The position numbers were made by a program, and so were the translations under genes. A stretch of 38,676 bases of DNA from Burkholderiales bacterium. Lineage in GTDB: Bacteria; Pseudomonadota; Gammaproteobacteria; Burkholderiales; Burkholderiaceae_C. Numbering within the stretch: the stretch's first letter is position 1; each line of letters begins with the position of its first letter. This document shows positions 1-9,485 of this stretch, piece after piece. The notes under the pieces were generated by a model. That model saw only the letters and a program-made list of their open reading frames with translations. It was not told where the DNA came from and searched no databases. The stretch lies in assembly GCA_006227825.1 (NCBI GenBank), contig SBFS01000010.1, forward strand, positions 1 to 38,676, read 5' to 3'.

Positions 1-75
1 GGGGGCGCCTGCCGGGCAGGAGCGGGCTGCAGGACCAAACATGTTCCAATTGCAGGAACGCACAAGCCCAGGACC

Positions 76-681
76 ATGATGTTGCTCGATGCCCAGGAAT
101 CCCAGTTGGTGTTGGTGGACTACCAGTCGCGCCTGATGCCTGCCATTCATGAAGGCCCGCAGGTGCTGGCCAATGCCTTGCGTCTGGCCCGCATGGCGCG
201 GCTGCTGCAGGTGCCGGTCTGGGGAACGGAGCAGAACCCGCAGAAGCTGGGGTCCAACGACGCCGCCCTGCGTGAGCTGTGCGAGAAGACGCTGTCGAAG
301 ATGCATTTCAGCGCGGTGGCCGACGGGCTTGCCGACTGGCTTCGGCCGCCGGCGCGTCCGGCCGGTGGCAACGCCCGCAGCCTTCCGCGGCATTTGCAGA
401 AGGCAGCGCCGGCCGCCAGTTCGCGTTCCACCCTGGTGGTGGCCGGTTGCGAGGCCCATGTCTGCCTGCTGCAGACCGCCCTCGAACTGCTGGAGCAGGA
501 GTTCGATGTCTGGGTGGTGACGGATGCCTGTGGCTCCCGCACCGAACGCAACCGCGATGCCGCGTTCGATCGCCTGGCGGCGGCGGGAGCCGAGCTGCTG
601 ACGACGGAGATGGTGGCCTTCGAGTGGTTGCGGACGGCCGATCATCCCCGGTTCCGCGATGTGCATGCGCTGATCAAGTGA
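76..681 (+). CDS. isochorismatase-family cysteine hydrolase
   Basis: 201-aa ORF; N-term LVLVDYQ and GCEAHVCLLQTA (catalytic Cys region), typical of isochorismatase-like hydrolases. Confidence 0.85.
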   Translation: MMLLDAQESQLVLVDYQSRLMPAIHEGPQVLANALRLARMARLLQVPVWGTEQNPQKLGSNDAALRELCEKTLSKMHFSAVADGLADWLRPPARPAGGNARSLPRHLQKAAPAASSRSTLVVAGCEAHVCLLQTALELLEQEFDVWVVTDACGSRTERNRDAAFDRLAAAGAELLTTEMVAFEWLRTADHPRFRDVHALIK

Positions 682-732
682 GGTGGTGCGGCGGGGCCGC
701 GATCAGGGGGCGCACTGTCAGCATGCCGCAAG

Positions 733-759
733 TCTGATATTCATAATTATGAATTCAGA
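733..759. promoter_or_regulatory. AT-rich inverted repeat (putative operator) upstream of prpE
   Basis: TCTGA-t-ATTCATAA|TTATGAAT-TCAGA: perfect 16-bp core palindrome (739-754) flanked by TCTGA/TCAGA arms with a one-base bulge, in an otherwise GC-rich sequence, 58 bp before the prpE start. Confidence 0.6.
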
Positions 760-816
760 TTCGCTGCATCCCGTCGGGACGCGGCACTGGCGCGCTTTTT
801 CCCTCAGGAGACACCC

Positions 817-2724
817 ATGAGCCAAGCCACCGGCTATGCCGAGTTTCATCGCCGCTCCATCGAAGACCGCGACGGCTTCTGGCGCGAACAGGCGCAGCTG
901 ATCGACTGGCACAAGCCCTTCGACCAGGTCTGCGACTACAGCCGCCCCCCGTTTGCACGCTGGTTCGTCGGTGGCCAGACCAACCTGTGCCACAACGCGG
1001 TGGACCGCCATCTGCGGGACCGTGCCGACCAGAACGCGCTGATCTTCGTCTCGACCGAGACCGACACCGAGAAGGCCTACAGCTTCAGGGAACTGCATGC
1101 CGAGGTGAACCGCATGGCCGCGGTTCTCAAGGGCCTGGGCGTGACCAAGGGTGACCGGGTCCTGATCTACATGCCGATGATTGCCGAGGCCTGTTTCGCC
1201 ATGCTGGCCTGTGCGCGCATCGGTGCCATCCACTCGGTGGTGTTCGGGGGCTTCGCAAGCCATTCGCTGGCCAGCCGCATCGACGACGCGAAGCCGGTGG
1301 CCATCGTCAGCGCCGATGCCGGCATGCGCGGCGGCAAGGTCGTGCCGTACAAGCACCTGCTGGATGAAGCCGTCAACCTGGCCACCCACAAGCCGGCCCG
1401 GGTCCTGATGGTCAACCGCGGCCTGGCCGACCTTGCGCCGGTGGCCGGCCGTGACGTGGACTACGCCGCCGAGCGGTCCAGGGTGATGGATGCGCAGATT
1501 CCCTGCGAGTGGGTCGACAGCACCCATCCCAGCTACATCCTCTACACCAGCGGCACCACCGGCAAGCCCAAGGGCGTGCAGCGTGACACCGCGGGTTACG
1601 CCGTGGCCCTGGCCGCTTCCATGAAGCACATCTACCTGGGTGAACCGGGCGAGACCTATTTCTCCACCTCCGACATCGGCTGGGTGGTCGGCCACAGCTA
1701 CATCATCTACGGCCCGCTGATCCGTGGCATGGCCACCATCATGTACGAGGGGCTGCCGATCCGTCCGGATGCCGGCATCTGGTGGAGCCTGGTCGAGAAG
1801 TACCGCGTCTCTGTCATGTTCTCCGCGCCGACCGCGGCCCGAGTGCTGAAGAAGCAGGATCCGGCCTATCTCACGAAGTACGACCTCTCCAGCCTCAAGG
1901 CGCTGTTCCTGGCGGGCGAACCGCTGGATGAGCCGACCGCCACCTGGATCGCCGGGGCGATCAGCAAACCCATCATCGACAACTACTGGCAGACCGAGAC
2001 CGGCTGGCCGATCATGGCCATCTGCAACGGCGTCGAGAAGGCGCCCACCAAGTTCGGCTCGCCCGGCAAGGCGGTCTACGGCTACGACGTCCGGCTGATC
2101 GACGAGACCACCGGCGAGGAGATCACGGAGCCCGGCCGCAAGGGCGTGATCGCCGTCAACGGTCCGTTGCCTCCCGGCTGCCTGCAGACCGTCTGGGGCG
2201 ACGACGAGCGCTATGTCAAGACCTACTGGTCCAGCATCCACAACAAGGTCATGTACAGCACGTTCGACTGGGGCATCAAGGATGAGGATGGCTATTTCTT
2301 CATCCTGGGACGCACCGATGACGTGATCAACGTGGCCGGGCACCGCCTGGGCACCCGCGAGATCGAGGAGAGCATCTCCAGCCACCCGAATGTCGCCGAG
2401 GTGGCCGTGGTCGGGGTCGCCGACCAGCTCAAGGGTCAGGTGGCGGTGGCCTTCGCGGTGCTCAAGGATCCGTCGAAGGCGGCATCCGATGCCGATGCCC
2501 TCAGGCTGGAGGGCGAGATCATGAAGGTCGTGGACGACCAGTTGGGTGCCGTGGCGCGTCCGGCGAGGGTGCGGTTCGTGTCCGTGCTGCCCAAGACGCG
2601 TTCGGGCAAGCTGCTGCGCCGGGCCATCCAGGCCGTCTGTGAGGGGCGCGATCCGGGCGACCTGACCACGATGGAAGACCCGGCGGCGCTGCAGCAGGTC
2701 AAGGATCTGGTGACCGCCCGCTGA
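817..2724 (+). CDS. prpE: propionate--CoA ligase (PrpE-type acyl-CoA synthetase)
   Basis: 635 aa; YTSGTTGKPKGVQRD AMP-binding motif, C-terminal PKTRSGKLLRR, N-term DYSRPPFARWFVGGQTNLCHNAVDRHL typical of PrpE; RBS CAGGAGA upstream. Confidence 0.88.
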   Translation: MSQATGYAEFHRRSIEDRDGFWREQAQLIDWHKPFDQVCDYSRPPFARWFVGGQTNLCHNAVDRHLRDRADQNALIFVSTETDTEKAYSFRELHAEVNRMAAVLKGLGVTKGDRVLIYMPMIAEACFAMLACARIGAIHSVVFGGFASHSLASRIDDAKPVAIVSADAGMRGGKVVPYKHLLDEAVNLATHKPARVLMVNRGLADLAPVAGRDVDYAAERSRVMDAQIPCEWVDSTHPSYILYTSGTTGKPKGVQRDTAGYAVALAASMKHIYLGEPGETYFSTSDIGWVVGHSYIIYGPLIRGMATIMYEGLPIRPDAGIWWSLVEKYRVSVMFSAPTAARVLKKQDPAYLTKYDLSSLKALFLAGEPLDEPTATWIAGAISKPIIDNYWQTETGWPIMAICNGVEKAPTKFGSPGKAVYGYDVRLIDETTGEEITEPGRKGVIAVNGPLPPGCLQTVWGDDERYVKTYWSSIHNKVMYSTFDWGIKDEDGYFFILGRTDDVINVAGHRLGTREIEESISSHPNVAEVAVVGVADQLKGQVAVAFAVLKDPSKAASDADALRLEGEIMKVVDDQLGAVARPARVRFVSVLPKTRSGKLLRRAIQAVCEGRDPGDLTTMEDPAALQQVKDLVTAR

Positions 2725-2816
2725 TGTGCCGCCGCCGGTGGCCCGGGGCGGGATGCCTCGGGCCGATGGCGTCGGGCCGGTCTTGTGCCGGCCTTGTCCG
2801 GTGGCGTCGCCTGGAG

Positions 2817-2843
2817 AATGTAAGTATGATGCATGCTTATATT
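2817..2843. promoter_or_regulatory. 27-bp imperfect palindrome, putative operator of the ArsR-family gene
   Basis: AATGTAAGTATGA-T-GCATGCTTATATT; 10 of 13 arm positions symmetric around T2830; lies 18 bp before the preferred ATG at 2862. Confidence 0.55.
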
Positions 2844-2861
2844 GGTAAGGCGCAGTCAAGC

Positions 2862-3236
2862 ATGGACAAAATCATCGAGTCCGACGGTACGGTCGACAAT
2901 GTTCGCGTATTCGAGTTGGCTGCCGAGCTGTTCGGTGTGCTGGCGACTCCCATGCGCCTGCGCATCCTCAGCGCGCTGTGCGACAAGGAGAAGTCGGTAT
3001 CGCAGCTGCTGCAGGAAATCGACACCACGCAGCCCAACCTGTCACAGCACCTGAATCTGCTCTACCGCGCCGGCCTGCTGGCCAAGCGCAAGGAAGGCAC
3101 GCAGGTGATCTACCGGGTCCAGAGCGAGAAGGCGGTCAAGCTCTGTCGCACGGTCTGCACCCAGATCGCCATCGAAATGGACGAGCCCACCGGGGTGCCC
3201 GCGTCGGAACGCCTGTCTCCCCGGGTGCCGTCCTGA
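2862..3236 (+). CDS. ArsR/SmtB-family winged-helix transcriptional regulator
   Basis: From ATG 2862: MDKIIESDGTVDNVRVFELAAELFGVLATPMRLRILSALCDKEKSVSQLLQEIDTTQPNLSQHLNLLYRAGLLAKRKEGTQVIYRV; ArsR wHTH pattern; Cys at 40, 95 and 99. Confidence 0.88.
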   Translation: MDKIIESDGTVDNVRVFELAAELFGVLATPMRLRILSALCDKEKSVSQLLQEIDTTQPNLSQHLNLLYRAGLLAKRKEGTQVIYRVQSEKAVKLCRTVCTQIAIEMDEPTGVPASERLSPRVPS

Positions 3237-3520
3237 TGAGGCTCGTCGGCATCTGGCAGCGAAGCTGCCGCCTGGCCACAGGACTGGTGTCGGTGTTCCT
3301 TCTGGCGGCGTGTGCCTCCGGCGGCGTCAACCTGGGGCTTTCGCTGCCCATCGGTCCGCATGTCGGGGTGGGCGTGGTTCTGGGCAGCGATGGCCGGGTG
3401 GGGGCTTCCATGGGTGTCGGGGCGGGAGCTGCATCGGTGAGCGTCGGAACCTCGGGGCGTCTGCCACAGGCAACGGACGAACCCGACCCGTCAGCCCCGG
3501 TCGCCGCACAGCCGCGCTGA
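3236..3520 (+). CDS. small glycine-rich putative lipoprotein
   Basis: Start overlaps the stop of the ArsR gene (TGATG); signal peptide with lipobox LLAAC; Gly/Val-rich mature part GVNLGLSLPIGPHVGVGVVLGSDGRVGASMGVGAG. Confidence 0.65.
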   Translation: MRLVGIWQRSCRLATGLVSVFLLAACASGGVNLGLSLPIGPHVGVGVVLGSDGRVGASMGVGAGAASVSVGTSGRLPQATDEPDPSAPVAAQPR

Positions 3521-3527
3521 GCGGCGC

Positions 3528-3549
3528 CAGCCCGCCCAGGGCCGGGCTG
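3528..3549 (+). terminator. candidate terminator hairpin after the lipoprotein gene (no clear U-tract)
   Basis: CAGCCCG-CCCAGGGC-CGGGCTG, 7-bp perfect stem directly after the stop codon. Confidence 0.4.
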
Positions 3550-3745
3550 TGAACAGGCAGCCAGTCGGCTCCAAGCAACGCTGCCCCCACATTCTTCAAC
3601 CGCTGGCCACGTTACGGTGGCACAATAGTCGGCTGCAGTCAGGTCCTTCCAGTCACTGTCGCATCCGCCATCCGGTTCAGCCGTGTCGCGGAAGGTTTTC
3701 CAACCACCACATGCTTCCTGCAGGGAAGCGGAGGCCAGCGGTTCA

Positions 3746-6625
3746 ATGAGCGAGACAAGCAGCGTCTACGTTGCCTACAAGGGCAACTCGTATCTCTTCG
3801 GCGGCAACGCGCCGTATGTCGAAGAGATGTATGAAAAATATCTGGAGAACCCGGGCAGCGTGCCCGAGAACTGGCGCAGCTATTTCGACGCCCTCCAGCA
3901 TGTTCCTGCCGCCGACGGCAGCGACGCGCGCGATGTCCCGCACATGCCGGTCATCAATGCGTTTGCCGAGCGCGCCAAGCAGGGCGGCACCCGTGTTGTC
4001 ATCGCTGCCGGAGCCGATTCGGACCTCGGCCGCAAGCGTGTGCAGGTGCAGCAGCTCATCGCGGCCTACCGCAACATCGGTTCCCGCTGGGCCGATCTCG
4101 ACCCCCTCAAGCGCACCGAGCGGGAGCACATCCCCGAGCTCGATCCGGCCTCCTACGGCTTCTCCGACGCCGACCTGGAAACGGTCTTCAACACGAGCAA
4201 CACCTATTTCGGCAAGGAAGTCATGTCCTTGCGCGAACTGCTCAATGCCCTGCGCGAGACCTACTGCGGCACCATCGGCACCGAGTACATGTTCATCACC
4301 GACCAGACGCAGAAGCGCTGGTGGCAGGAAAAGCTGGAGTCGATCCGCAGCAAGTCCTCGTTCAATGCCGAGCAGAAAAAGCACATCCTCGACCGCCTGA
4401 CGGCCGCCGAGGGGCTTGAGCGTTTCCTGCACACCAAGTACGTCGGCCAGAAGCGCTTCTCGCTCGAGGGTGGCGAGAGCTTCATCGCTGCCATGGACGA
4501 AGTCATCCAGCAGGCCGGTGCCAAGGGCGTGCAGGAAATCGTGATCGGCATGGCCCACCGCGGCCGTCTGAACGTGCTGGTCAACACACTGGGCAAGATG
4601 CCCAAGGACCTCTTCGCCGAGTTCGAGCACACCGCGCCCGAAGACCTGCCGGCCGGAGACGTGAAGTACCACCAGGGCTTCAGTTCCGATGTCTCCACCC
4701 CGGGCGGCCCTGTGCACCTGAGCCTGGCGTTCAACCCGTCCCACCTGGAGATCGTCAATCCGGTGGTCGAGGGCTCGACCCGGGCCCGTCTGGATCGCCG
4801 TGGCGACCCGCTGGGCACCCAGGTGATGCCCGTGCTGGTTCATGGCGATGCCGCATTTGCCGGTCAGGGCGTGAACCAGGAAACGCTGGCCCTGGCACAG
4901 ACCCGGGGTTACCGCACGGGTGGCACGGTTCACATCGTCATCAACAACCAGATCGGTTTCACCACCTCCGATCCGCGCGACCTGCGCTCCACGCTCTACT
5001 GCACCGACATCGTCAAGGGCTACGAAGTCCCGGTGCTGCATGTCAACGGCGACGACCCCGAGGCCGTGGTGCTGGCGGCCCAGCTGGCCGTGGAGTTCCG
5101 CATGACCTTCCGCAAGGACGTGGTCATCGACATCATCTGCTTCCGCAAGCTGGGTCACAACGAGCAGGACACGCCCAGCCTGACCCAGCCCCTGATGTAC
5201 AAGAAGATCGCCCAGCACCCGGGCACCCGCAAGCTGTACGCCGACAGGCTCGCGGCGCAGGGGCTTGGCGACACCCTGGGTGAGGACATGGCCAAGGCCT
5301 ACCGGGCGGCGCTGGACGCAGGCCGGCACACGGTCGACCCGGTTCTGACCAACTTCAAGAGCAAGTACGCTGTCGACTGGGTGCCCTTCCTGGGCAAGAA
5401 GTGGACCGATGCGGCCGACACCGCCATTCCCCTGGCCGAATGGACCCGTCTGGCCGAGCGCATCACGACCCTGCCCGAGTTCCTCAACGTGCATCCGCTG
5501 GTCCGCAAGGTCTACGACGACCGGGCTGCCATGGGGCGTGGCGACATCCAGGTCGACTGGGGCATGGGCGAGCACATGGCCTTCGCCTCTCTCGTGGCCA
5601 GTGGCTACCCGGTGCGCCTCTCCGGCGAGGACTGCGGACGTGGCACCTTCACCCACCGGCACGCGGTCATCCATGACCAGAAGCGCGAGCGCTGGGACGA
5701 GGGCAGCTATGTCCCGCTGCAGAACGTGGCGGACAACCAGGCACCGTTCGTGGTGATCGACTCCATCCTTTCGGAGGAGGCGGTGCTGGCGTTCGAATAC
5801 GGCTACGCCTCCAACGATCCGAACACCCTGGTCATCTGGGAAGCGCAGTTCGGCGACTTCGCCAACGGCGCCCAGGTGGTGATCGACCAGTTCATCGCGT
5901 CCGGCGAGGTCAAGTGGGGCCGTGTCAATGGCATCACGCTCATGCTGCCGCACGGCTACGAGGGACAGGGCCCCGAGCACAGCTCGGCACGCCTGGAGCG
6001 CTTCATGCAGCTGGCCGCCGACACCAACATGCAGATCGTGCAGCCGACCACGGCCAGCCAGATCTTCCATGTCCTGCGGCGCCAGATGATCCGCGGCCTG
6101 CGCAAGCCGCTGATTCTGTTCACTCCCAAGTCGCTGCTTCGCAACAAGGACGCCACCTCGCCCCTGTCCGAGTTCACCAAGGGTGGCTTCCAGACCGTCA
6201 TTCCCGAGCAGAACCCGGCCGTCATCAAGAAGTCCGAAAAGGTCAAGCGGGTGATCTGCTGCTCGGGCAAGGTCTACTACGACCTGGTCAAGAAGCGCGA
6301 GGAGAAGGGCACCGAGGATGTCGCCATCATCCGTGTCGAGCAGCTCTACCCGTTCCCGCACAAGGCCTTCGGTGCGGAGATCAAGAAGTACCCCAATGCG
6401 GTCGATGTGGTGTGGTGCCAGGACGAGCCGCAGAACCAGGGGGCCTGGTTCTTCGTGCAGCACTACATCCACGAGAACATGCTCGAGGGCCAGAAGCTGG
6501 GCTATGCGGGTCGTGCTGCGTCCGCTTCACCGGCCGTCGGCTATGCGCACCTGCATCAGGAGCAGCAGAAGAACCTTGTCGAAGCCGCCTTCGGCAAGCT
6601 CAAGGGCTTCATCCTCACCAAGTAA
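3746..6625 (+). CDS. sucA: 2-oxoglutarate dehydrogenase E1 component
   Basis: 959 aa from ATG 3746; MSETSSVYVAYKGNSYLFGGNAPYVEEMYEKYLENPGSVPENWRSYFD, GMAHRGRLNVLVN, EEQLYPFP-type C-terminal region. Confidence 0.97.
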   Translation: MSETSSVYVAYKGNSYLFGGNAPYVEEMYEKYLENPGSVPENWRSYFDALQHVPAADGSDARDVPHMPVINAFAERAKQGGTRVVIAAGADSDLGRKRVQVQQLIAAYRNIGSRWADLDPLKRTEREHIPELDPASYGFSDADLETVFNTSNTYFGKEVMSLRELLNALRETYCGTIGTEYMFITDQTQKRWWQEKLESIRSKSSFNAEQKKHILDRLTAAEGLERFLHTKYVGQKRFSLEGGESFIAAMDEVIQQAGAKGVQEIVIGMAHRGRLNVLVNTLGKMPKDLFAEFEHTAPEDLPAGDVKYHQGFSSDVSTPGGPVHLSLAFNPSHLEIVNPVVEGSTRARLDRRGDPLGTQVMPVLVHGDAAFAGQGVNQETLALAQTRGYRTGGTVHIVINNQIGFTTSDPRDLRSTLYCTDIVKGYEVPVLHVNGDDPEAVVLAAQLAVEFRMTFRKDVVIDIICFRKLGHNEQDTPSLTQPLMYKKIAQHPGTRKLYADRLAAQGLGDTLGEDMAKAYRAALDAGRHTVDPVLTNFKSKYAVDWVPFLGKKWTDAADTAIPLAEWTRLAERITTLPEFLNVHPLVRKVYDDRAAMGRGDIQVDWGMGEHMAFASLVASGYPVRLSGEDCGRGTFTHRHAVIHDQKRERWDEGSYVPLQNVADNQAPFVVIDSILSEEAVLAFEYGYASNDPNTLVIWEAQFGDFANGAQVVIDQFIASGEVKWGRVNGITLMLPHGYEGQGPEHSSARLERFMQLAADTNMQIVQPTTASQIFHVLRRQMIRGLRKPLILFTPKSLLRNKDATSPLSEFTKGGFQTVIPEQNPAVIKKSEKVKRVICCSGKVYYDLVKKREEKGTEDVAIIRVEQLYPFPHKAFGAEIKKYPNAVDVVWCQDEPQNQGAWFFVQHYIHENMLEGQKLGYAGRAASASPAVGYAHLHQEQQKNLVEAAFGKLKGFILTK

Positions 6626-6711
6626 ACCGAACGGCGTCGCCGCTGCCGGCCGGGGCCGGGCGGCCACGGCCCTTCGGGGCGCGCCATTGAAAGAATCAAG
6701 GTAGAACACTC

Positions 6712-7980
6712 ATGGCAATCGTAGAAGTCAAGGTTCCGCAGCTCTCCGAATCCGTGGCCGAAGCCACCCTGCTGCAATGGAAGAAGAAGGTCGGTGAGGC
6801 CGTCGCCGCCGACGAAATCCTGATCGAGATCGAAACCGACAAGGTGGTCCTGGAGTGCCCGGCGCCCGCCGGCGGCGTGCTGACGGAGATCGTGCAGGGG
6901 GACGGCGCCACCGTGGCTGCCGAACAGGTGATCGCCCGGATCGACACCGAAGCGGTCGCTGGCGCGGCTGCACCCGCAGCCGCATCGGCCCCGGCAGCTG
7001 CTGCGGCGCCCGCTGCGGCTGCCCCGGCCGCGGCTGCGCCTGCGCCCTCCGCCAGCAAGGCCGGTGTGGCCATGCCCGCTGCGGCCAAGCTGATGGCCGA
7101 CAACAACATGGCGCCAGGCTCCGTGGCCGGCACCGGCAAGGACGGGCGCATCACCAAGGGCGACGTCCTGGCCGCCGCCAGTGCTCCCAAGGCATCCGTC
7201 GCCGCCCCCGCCGCGATCCCGACCGGTGCCCCGACCCGGGTCCTGCCCCAGGTGCCGACCATGGCCCCGGACCTTGGCGACCGCCCGGAAGAGCGGGTGC
7301 CCATGACCCGACTGCGCGCCCGCGTGGCCGAACGCCTGCTCCAGTCACAGGCGACCAACGCCATCCTGACCACCTTCAACGAGGTGAACATGGGTCCGGT
7401 CATGGAGATGCGCAAGAAGTTCCAGGACAAGTTCGAGAAGGAGCATGGCATCAAGCTCGGCTTCATGAGTTTCTTTGTCAAGGCGGCCGTCCACGCGCTC
7501 AAGAAGTTCCCGGTCCTCAACGCATCTGTCGACGGCAACGACATCGTCTATCACGGCTATTTCGACATCGGCATCGCGGTCGGTTCGCCGCGTGGTCTGG
7601 TGGTGCCCATCCTGCGCAATGCCGACCAGATGAGTTTTGCCGACATCGAGAAGAAGATCGGCGAATTCGGCCAGAAGGCCAAGGAAGGCAAGATCGGTCT
7701 GGACGACCTCACCGGCGGCACCTTCTCGATCTCCAATGGCGGCACCTTCGGCTCCATGCTGTCGACCCCCATCATCAACCCGCCGCAGTCGGCCATCCTC
7801 GGCGTGCACGCCACCAAGGAGAGGCCGGTGGTGGAGAACGGCCAGATCGTCATCCGGCCGATCAACTACCTGGCCATGTCCTACGATCACCGCATCATCG
7901 ATGGCCGCGAAGCCGTCCTGGGTCTGGTTGCCATGAAAGAGGCGCTGGAAGACCCGGCCCGCCTCCTGTTCGACATCTGA
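6712..7980 (+). CDS. sucB: dihydrolipoyllysine-residue succinyltransferase (2-oxoglutarate dehydrogenase E2)
   Basis: 422 aa; lipoyl domain with ETDKVVLE, Ala/Pro linker, E3-binding domain, catalytic [13 protein letters not shown]. Confidence 0.97.
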   Translation: MAIVEVKVPQLSESVAEATLLQWKKKVGEAVAADEILIEIETDKVVLECPAPAGGVLTEIVQGDGATVAAEQVIARIDTEAVAGAAAPAAASAPAAAAAPAAAAPAAAAPAPSASKAGVAMPAAAKLMADNNMAPGSVAGTGKDGRITKGDVLAAASAPKASVAAPAAIPTGAPTRVLPQVPTMAPDLGDRPEERVPMTRLRARVAERLLQSQATNAILTTFNEVNMGPVMEMRKKFQDKFEKEHGIKLGFMSFFVKAAVHALKKFPVLNASVDGNDIVYHGYFDIGIAVGSPRGLVVPILRNADQMSFADIEKKIGEFGQKAKEGKIGLDDLTGGTFSISNGGTFGSMLSTPIINPPQSAILGVHATKERPVVENGQIVIRPINYLAMSYDHRIIDGREAVLGLVAMKEALEDPARLLFDI

Positions 7981-7999
7981 TCGAGCGCCGACCCTGCAG

Positions 8000-8017
8000 A
8001 CGCCCCTTCGGGGGCGT
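8000..8017 (+). promoter_or_regulatory. C(UUCG)G tetraloop hairpin in the sucB-lpdA intergenic region (attenuator, terminator or mRNA-stabilising candidate)
   Basis: ACGCCCC-TTCG-GGGGCGT perfect 7-bp stem with TTCG loop followed by TT-G. Confidence 0.6.
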
Positions 8018-8044
8018 TTGTCCAACCCCATTCAGGAAATGAAC

Positions 8045-9472
8045 ATGTCTCAAGCATTTGACGTCGTCGTGATCGGCGCAGGCCCCGGCGGATACATCGC
8101 CGCCATCCGCGCGGCCCAGCTGGGCTTCAAGGTCGCCTGCATCGACGAGTGGAAGAACGCCACCGGAGGGCCCGCGCCGGGCGGTACCTGCACCAACGTG
8201 GGCTGCATCCCGTCCAAGGCCCTGCTGCAGTCTTCAGAGCACTTCGAGCACGCCCAGCATCACTTTGCCGACCACGGCATCGGCACCGGCAAGGTGACGA
8301 TGGATGTGGCCAGGATGCTTGGCCGCAAGGACACCGTCGTCAAGCAGAACAACGACGGCATCCTCTACCTGTTCAAGAAGAACAAGGTCACCTTCTTCCA
8401 CGGCCGGGGTTCCTTCGTCAAGGCGGTCGAAGGGGGCTACGAGATCCAGGTCTCCGGCGCGAAGGAAGAGGTCATCACCGGCAGGCAGATCGTGGTGGCC
8501 ACCGGTTCCAATGCCCGTGCGCTGCCGGGTGTTCCGTTCGACGAAGTCAACGTGCTGTCCAACGATGGCGCCCTTCGCATCGCCGCCGTGCCCAAGAAGC
8601 TGGCCCTGATCGGCTCCGGTGTGATCGGCCTCGAAATGGGGTCGGTCTGGCGCCGCCTGGGGGCCGACGTCACCATTCTCGAGGGCATGCCCACTTTCCT
8701 GGGTGCGGTCGACGAGCAGATTGCCAAGGAGGCCAGGAAGGCCTTCGACAAGCAGGGCCTGAAGATCGAACTCGGCGTGAAGGTCGGCGAGGTCAAGAGC
8801 ACCAAAAAGGGTGTCAGCGTGGCCTACACCAACGCCAAGGGTGAGGCCCAGACGCTGGAGGCCGACAAGCTCATTGTCTCGATCGGGCGCGTGCCCAACA
8901 CCACCGGCCTGAACGCCGAGGCCGTGGGCCTGCAGCTGGACGAGCGCGGTGCCATCGTGGTCGACGACGAGTGCCGCACCAGCCTGCGCGGCGTCTGGGC
9001 GGTGGGTGACGTGGTGCGTGGCCCGATGCTGGCGCACAAGGCGGAGGAGGAGGGCGTGGCGGTCGCCGAGCGGATCGCCGGTCAGCACGGCCACGTCAAC
9101 TTCAACACCATCCCATGGGTGATCTACACCAGCCCCGAGATCGCCTGGGTCGGCCGGACCGAGCAGCAGCTCAAGGCCGACGGCGTGGCCTACAAGGCAG
9201 GCACTTTCCCCTTCCTGGCCAACGGCCGCGCCCGCGCGCTCGGTGACACCACCGGCATGGTCAAGTTCCTGGCCGATGCGGCCACCGACGAGATCCTGGG
9301 CGTGCACATCGTGGGTCCGATGGCTTCTGAGCTGATCGCCGAGGCGGTGGTGGCGATGGAGTTCAGGGCCAGTGCCGAAGACATCGCCCGCATCTGCCAT
9401 GCGCATCCTTCCCTGTCCGAGGCGACCAAGGAGGCCGCGCTGGCGGTGGACAAGCGCACGCTGAACTTCTGA
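8045..9472 (+). CDS. lpdA: dihydrolipoyl dehydrogenase (E3)
   Basis: 475 aa; [39 protein letters not shown] redox-active CxxxxC, C-terminal [15 protein letters not shown]. Confidence 0.97.
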   Translation: MSQAFDVVVIGAGPGGYIAAIRAAQLGFKVACIDEWKNATGGPAPGGTCTNVGCIPSKALLQSSEHFEHAQHHFADHGIGTGKVTMDVARMLGRKDTVVKQNNDGILYLFKKNKVTFFHGRGSFVKAVEGGYEIQVSGAKEEVITGRQIVVATGSNARALPGVPFDEVNVLSNDGALRIAAVPKKLALIGSGVIGLEMGSVWRRLGADVTILEGMPTFLGAVDEQIAKEARKAFDKQGLKIELGVKVGEVKSTKKGVSVAYTNAKGEAQTLEADKLIVSIGRVPNTTGLNAEAVGLQLDERGAIVVDDECRTSLRGVWAVGDVVRGPMLAHKAEEEGVAVAERIAGQHGHVNFNTIPWVIYTSPEIAWVGRTEQQLKADGVAYKAGTFPFLANGRARALGDTTGMVKFLADAATDEILGVHIVGPMASELIAEAVVAMEFRASAEDIARICHAHPSLSEATKEAALAVDKRTLNF

Positions 9473-9485
9473 AACGGGATCAGGC

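Noticed and set aside
688-700. GCGGC-GGG-GCCGC hairpin after the isochorismatase-family gene
   Set aside because: Five-bp stem with a 3-nt loop and no U-tract; expected by chance in such GC-rich sequence.
718-2859. 713-aa minus-strand ORF opposite prpE
   Set aside because: Antisense shadow of a high-GC coding gene; residue composition (His/Asp/Gly/Arg-rich) looks non-coding, and the plus strand encodes a clear PrpE.
3743-6472. 909-aa minus-strand ORF opposite sucA
   Set aside because: Third-position GC creates long stop-free antisense frames; no recognisable domain, and sucA on the plus strand is unequivocal.
6955-7065. Ala/Pro-rich GC-rich repeat-like stretch
   Set aside because: It is the flexible linker between lipoyl and E3-binding domains of SucB, not an independent repeat element.
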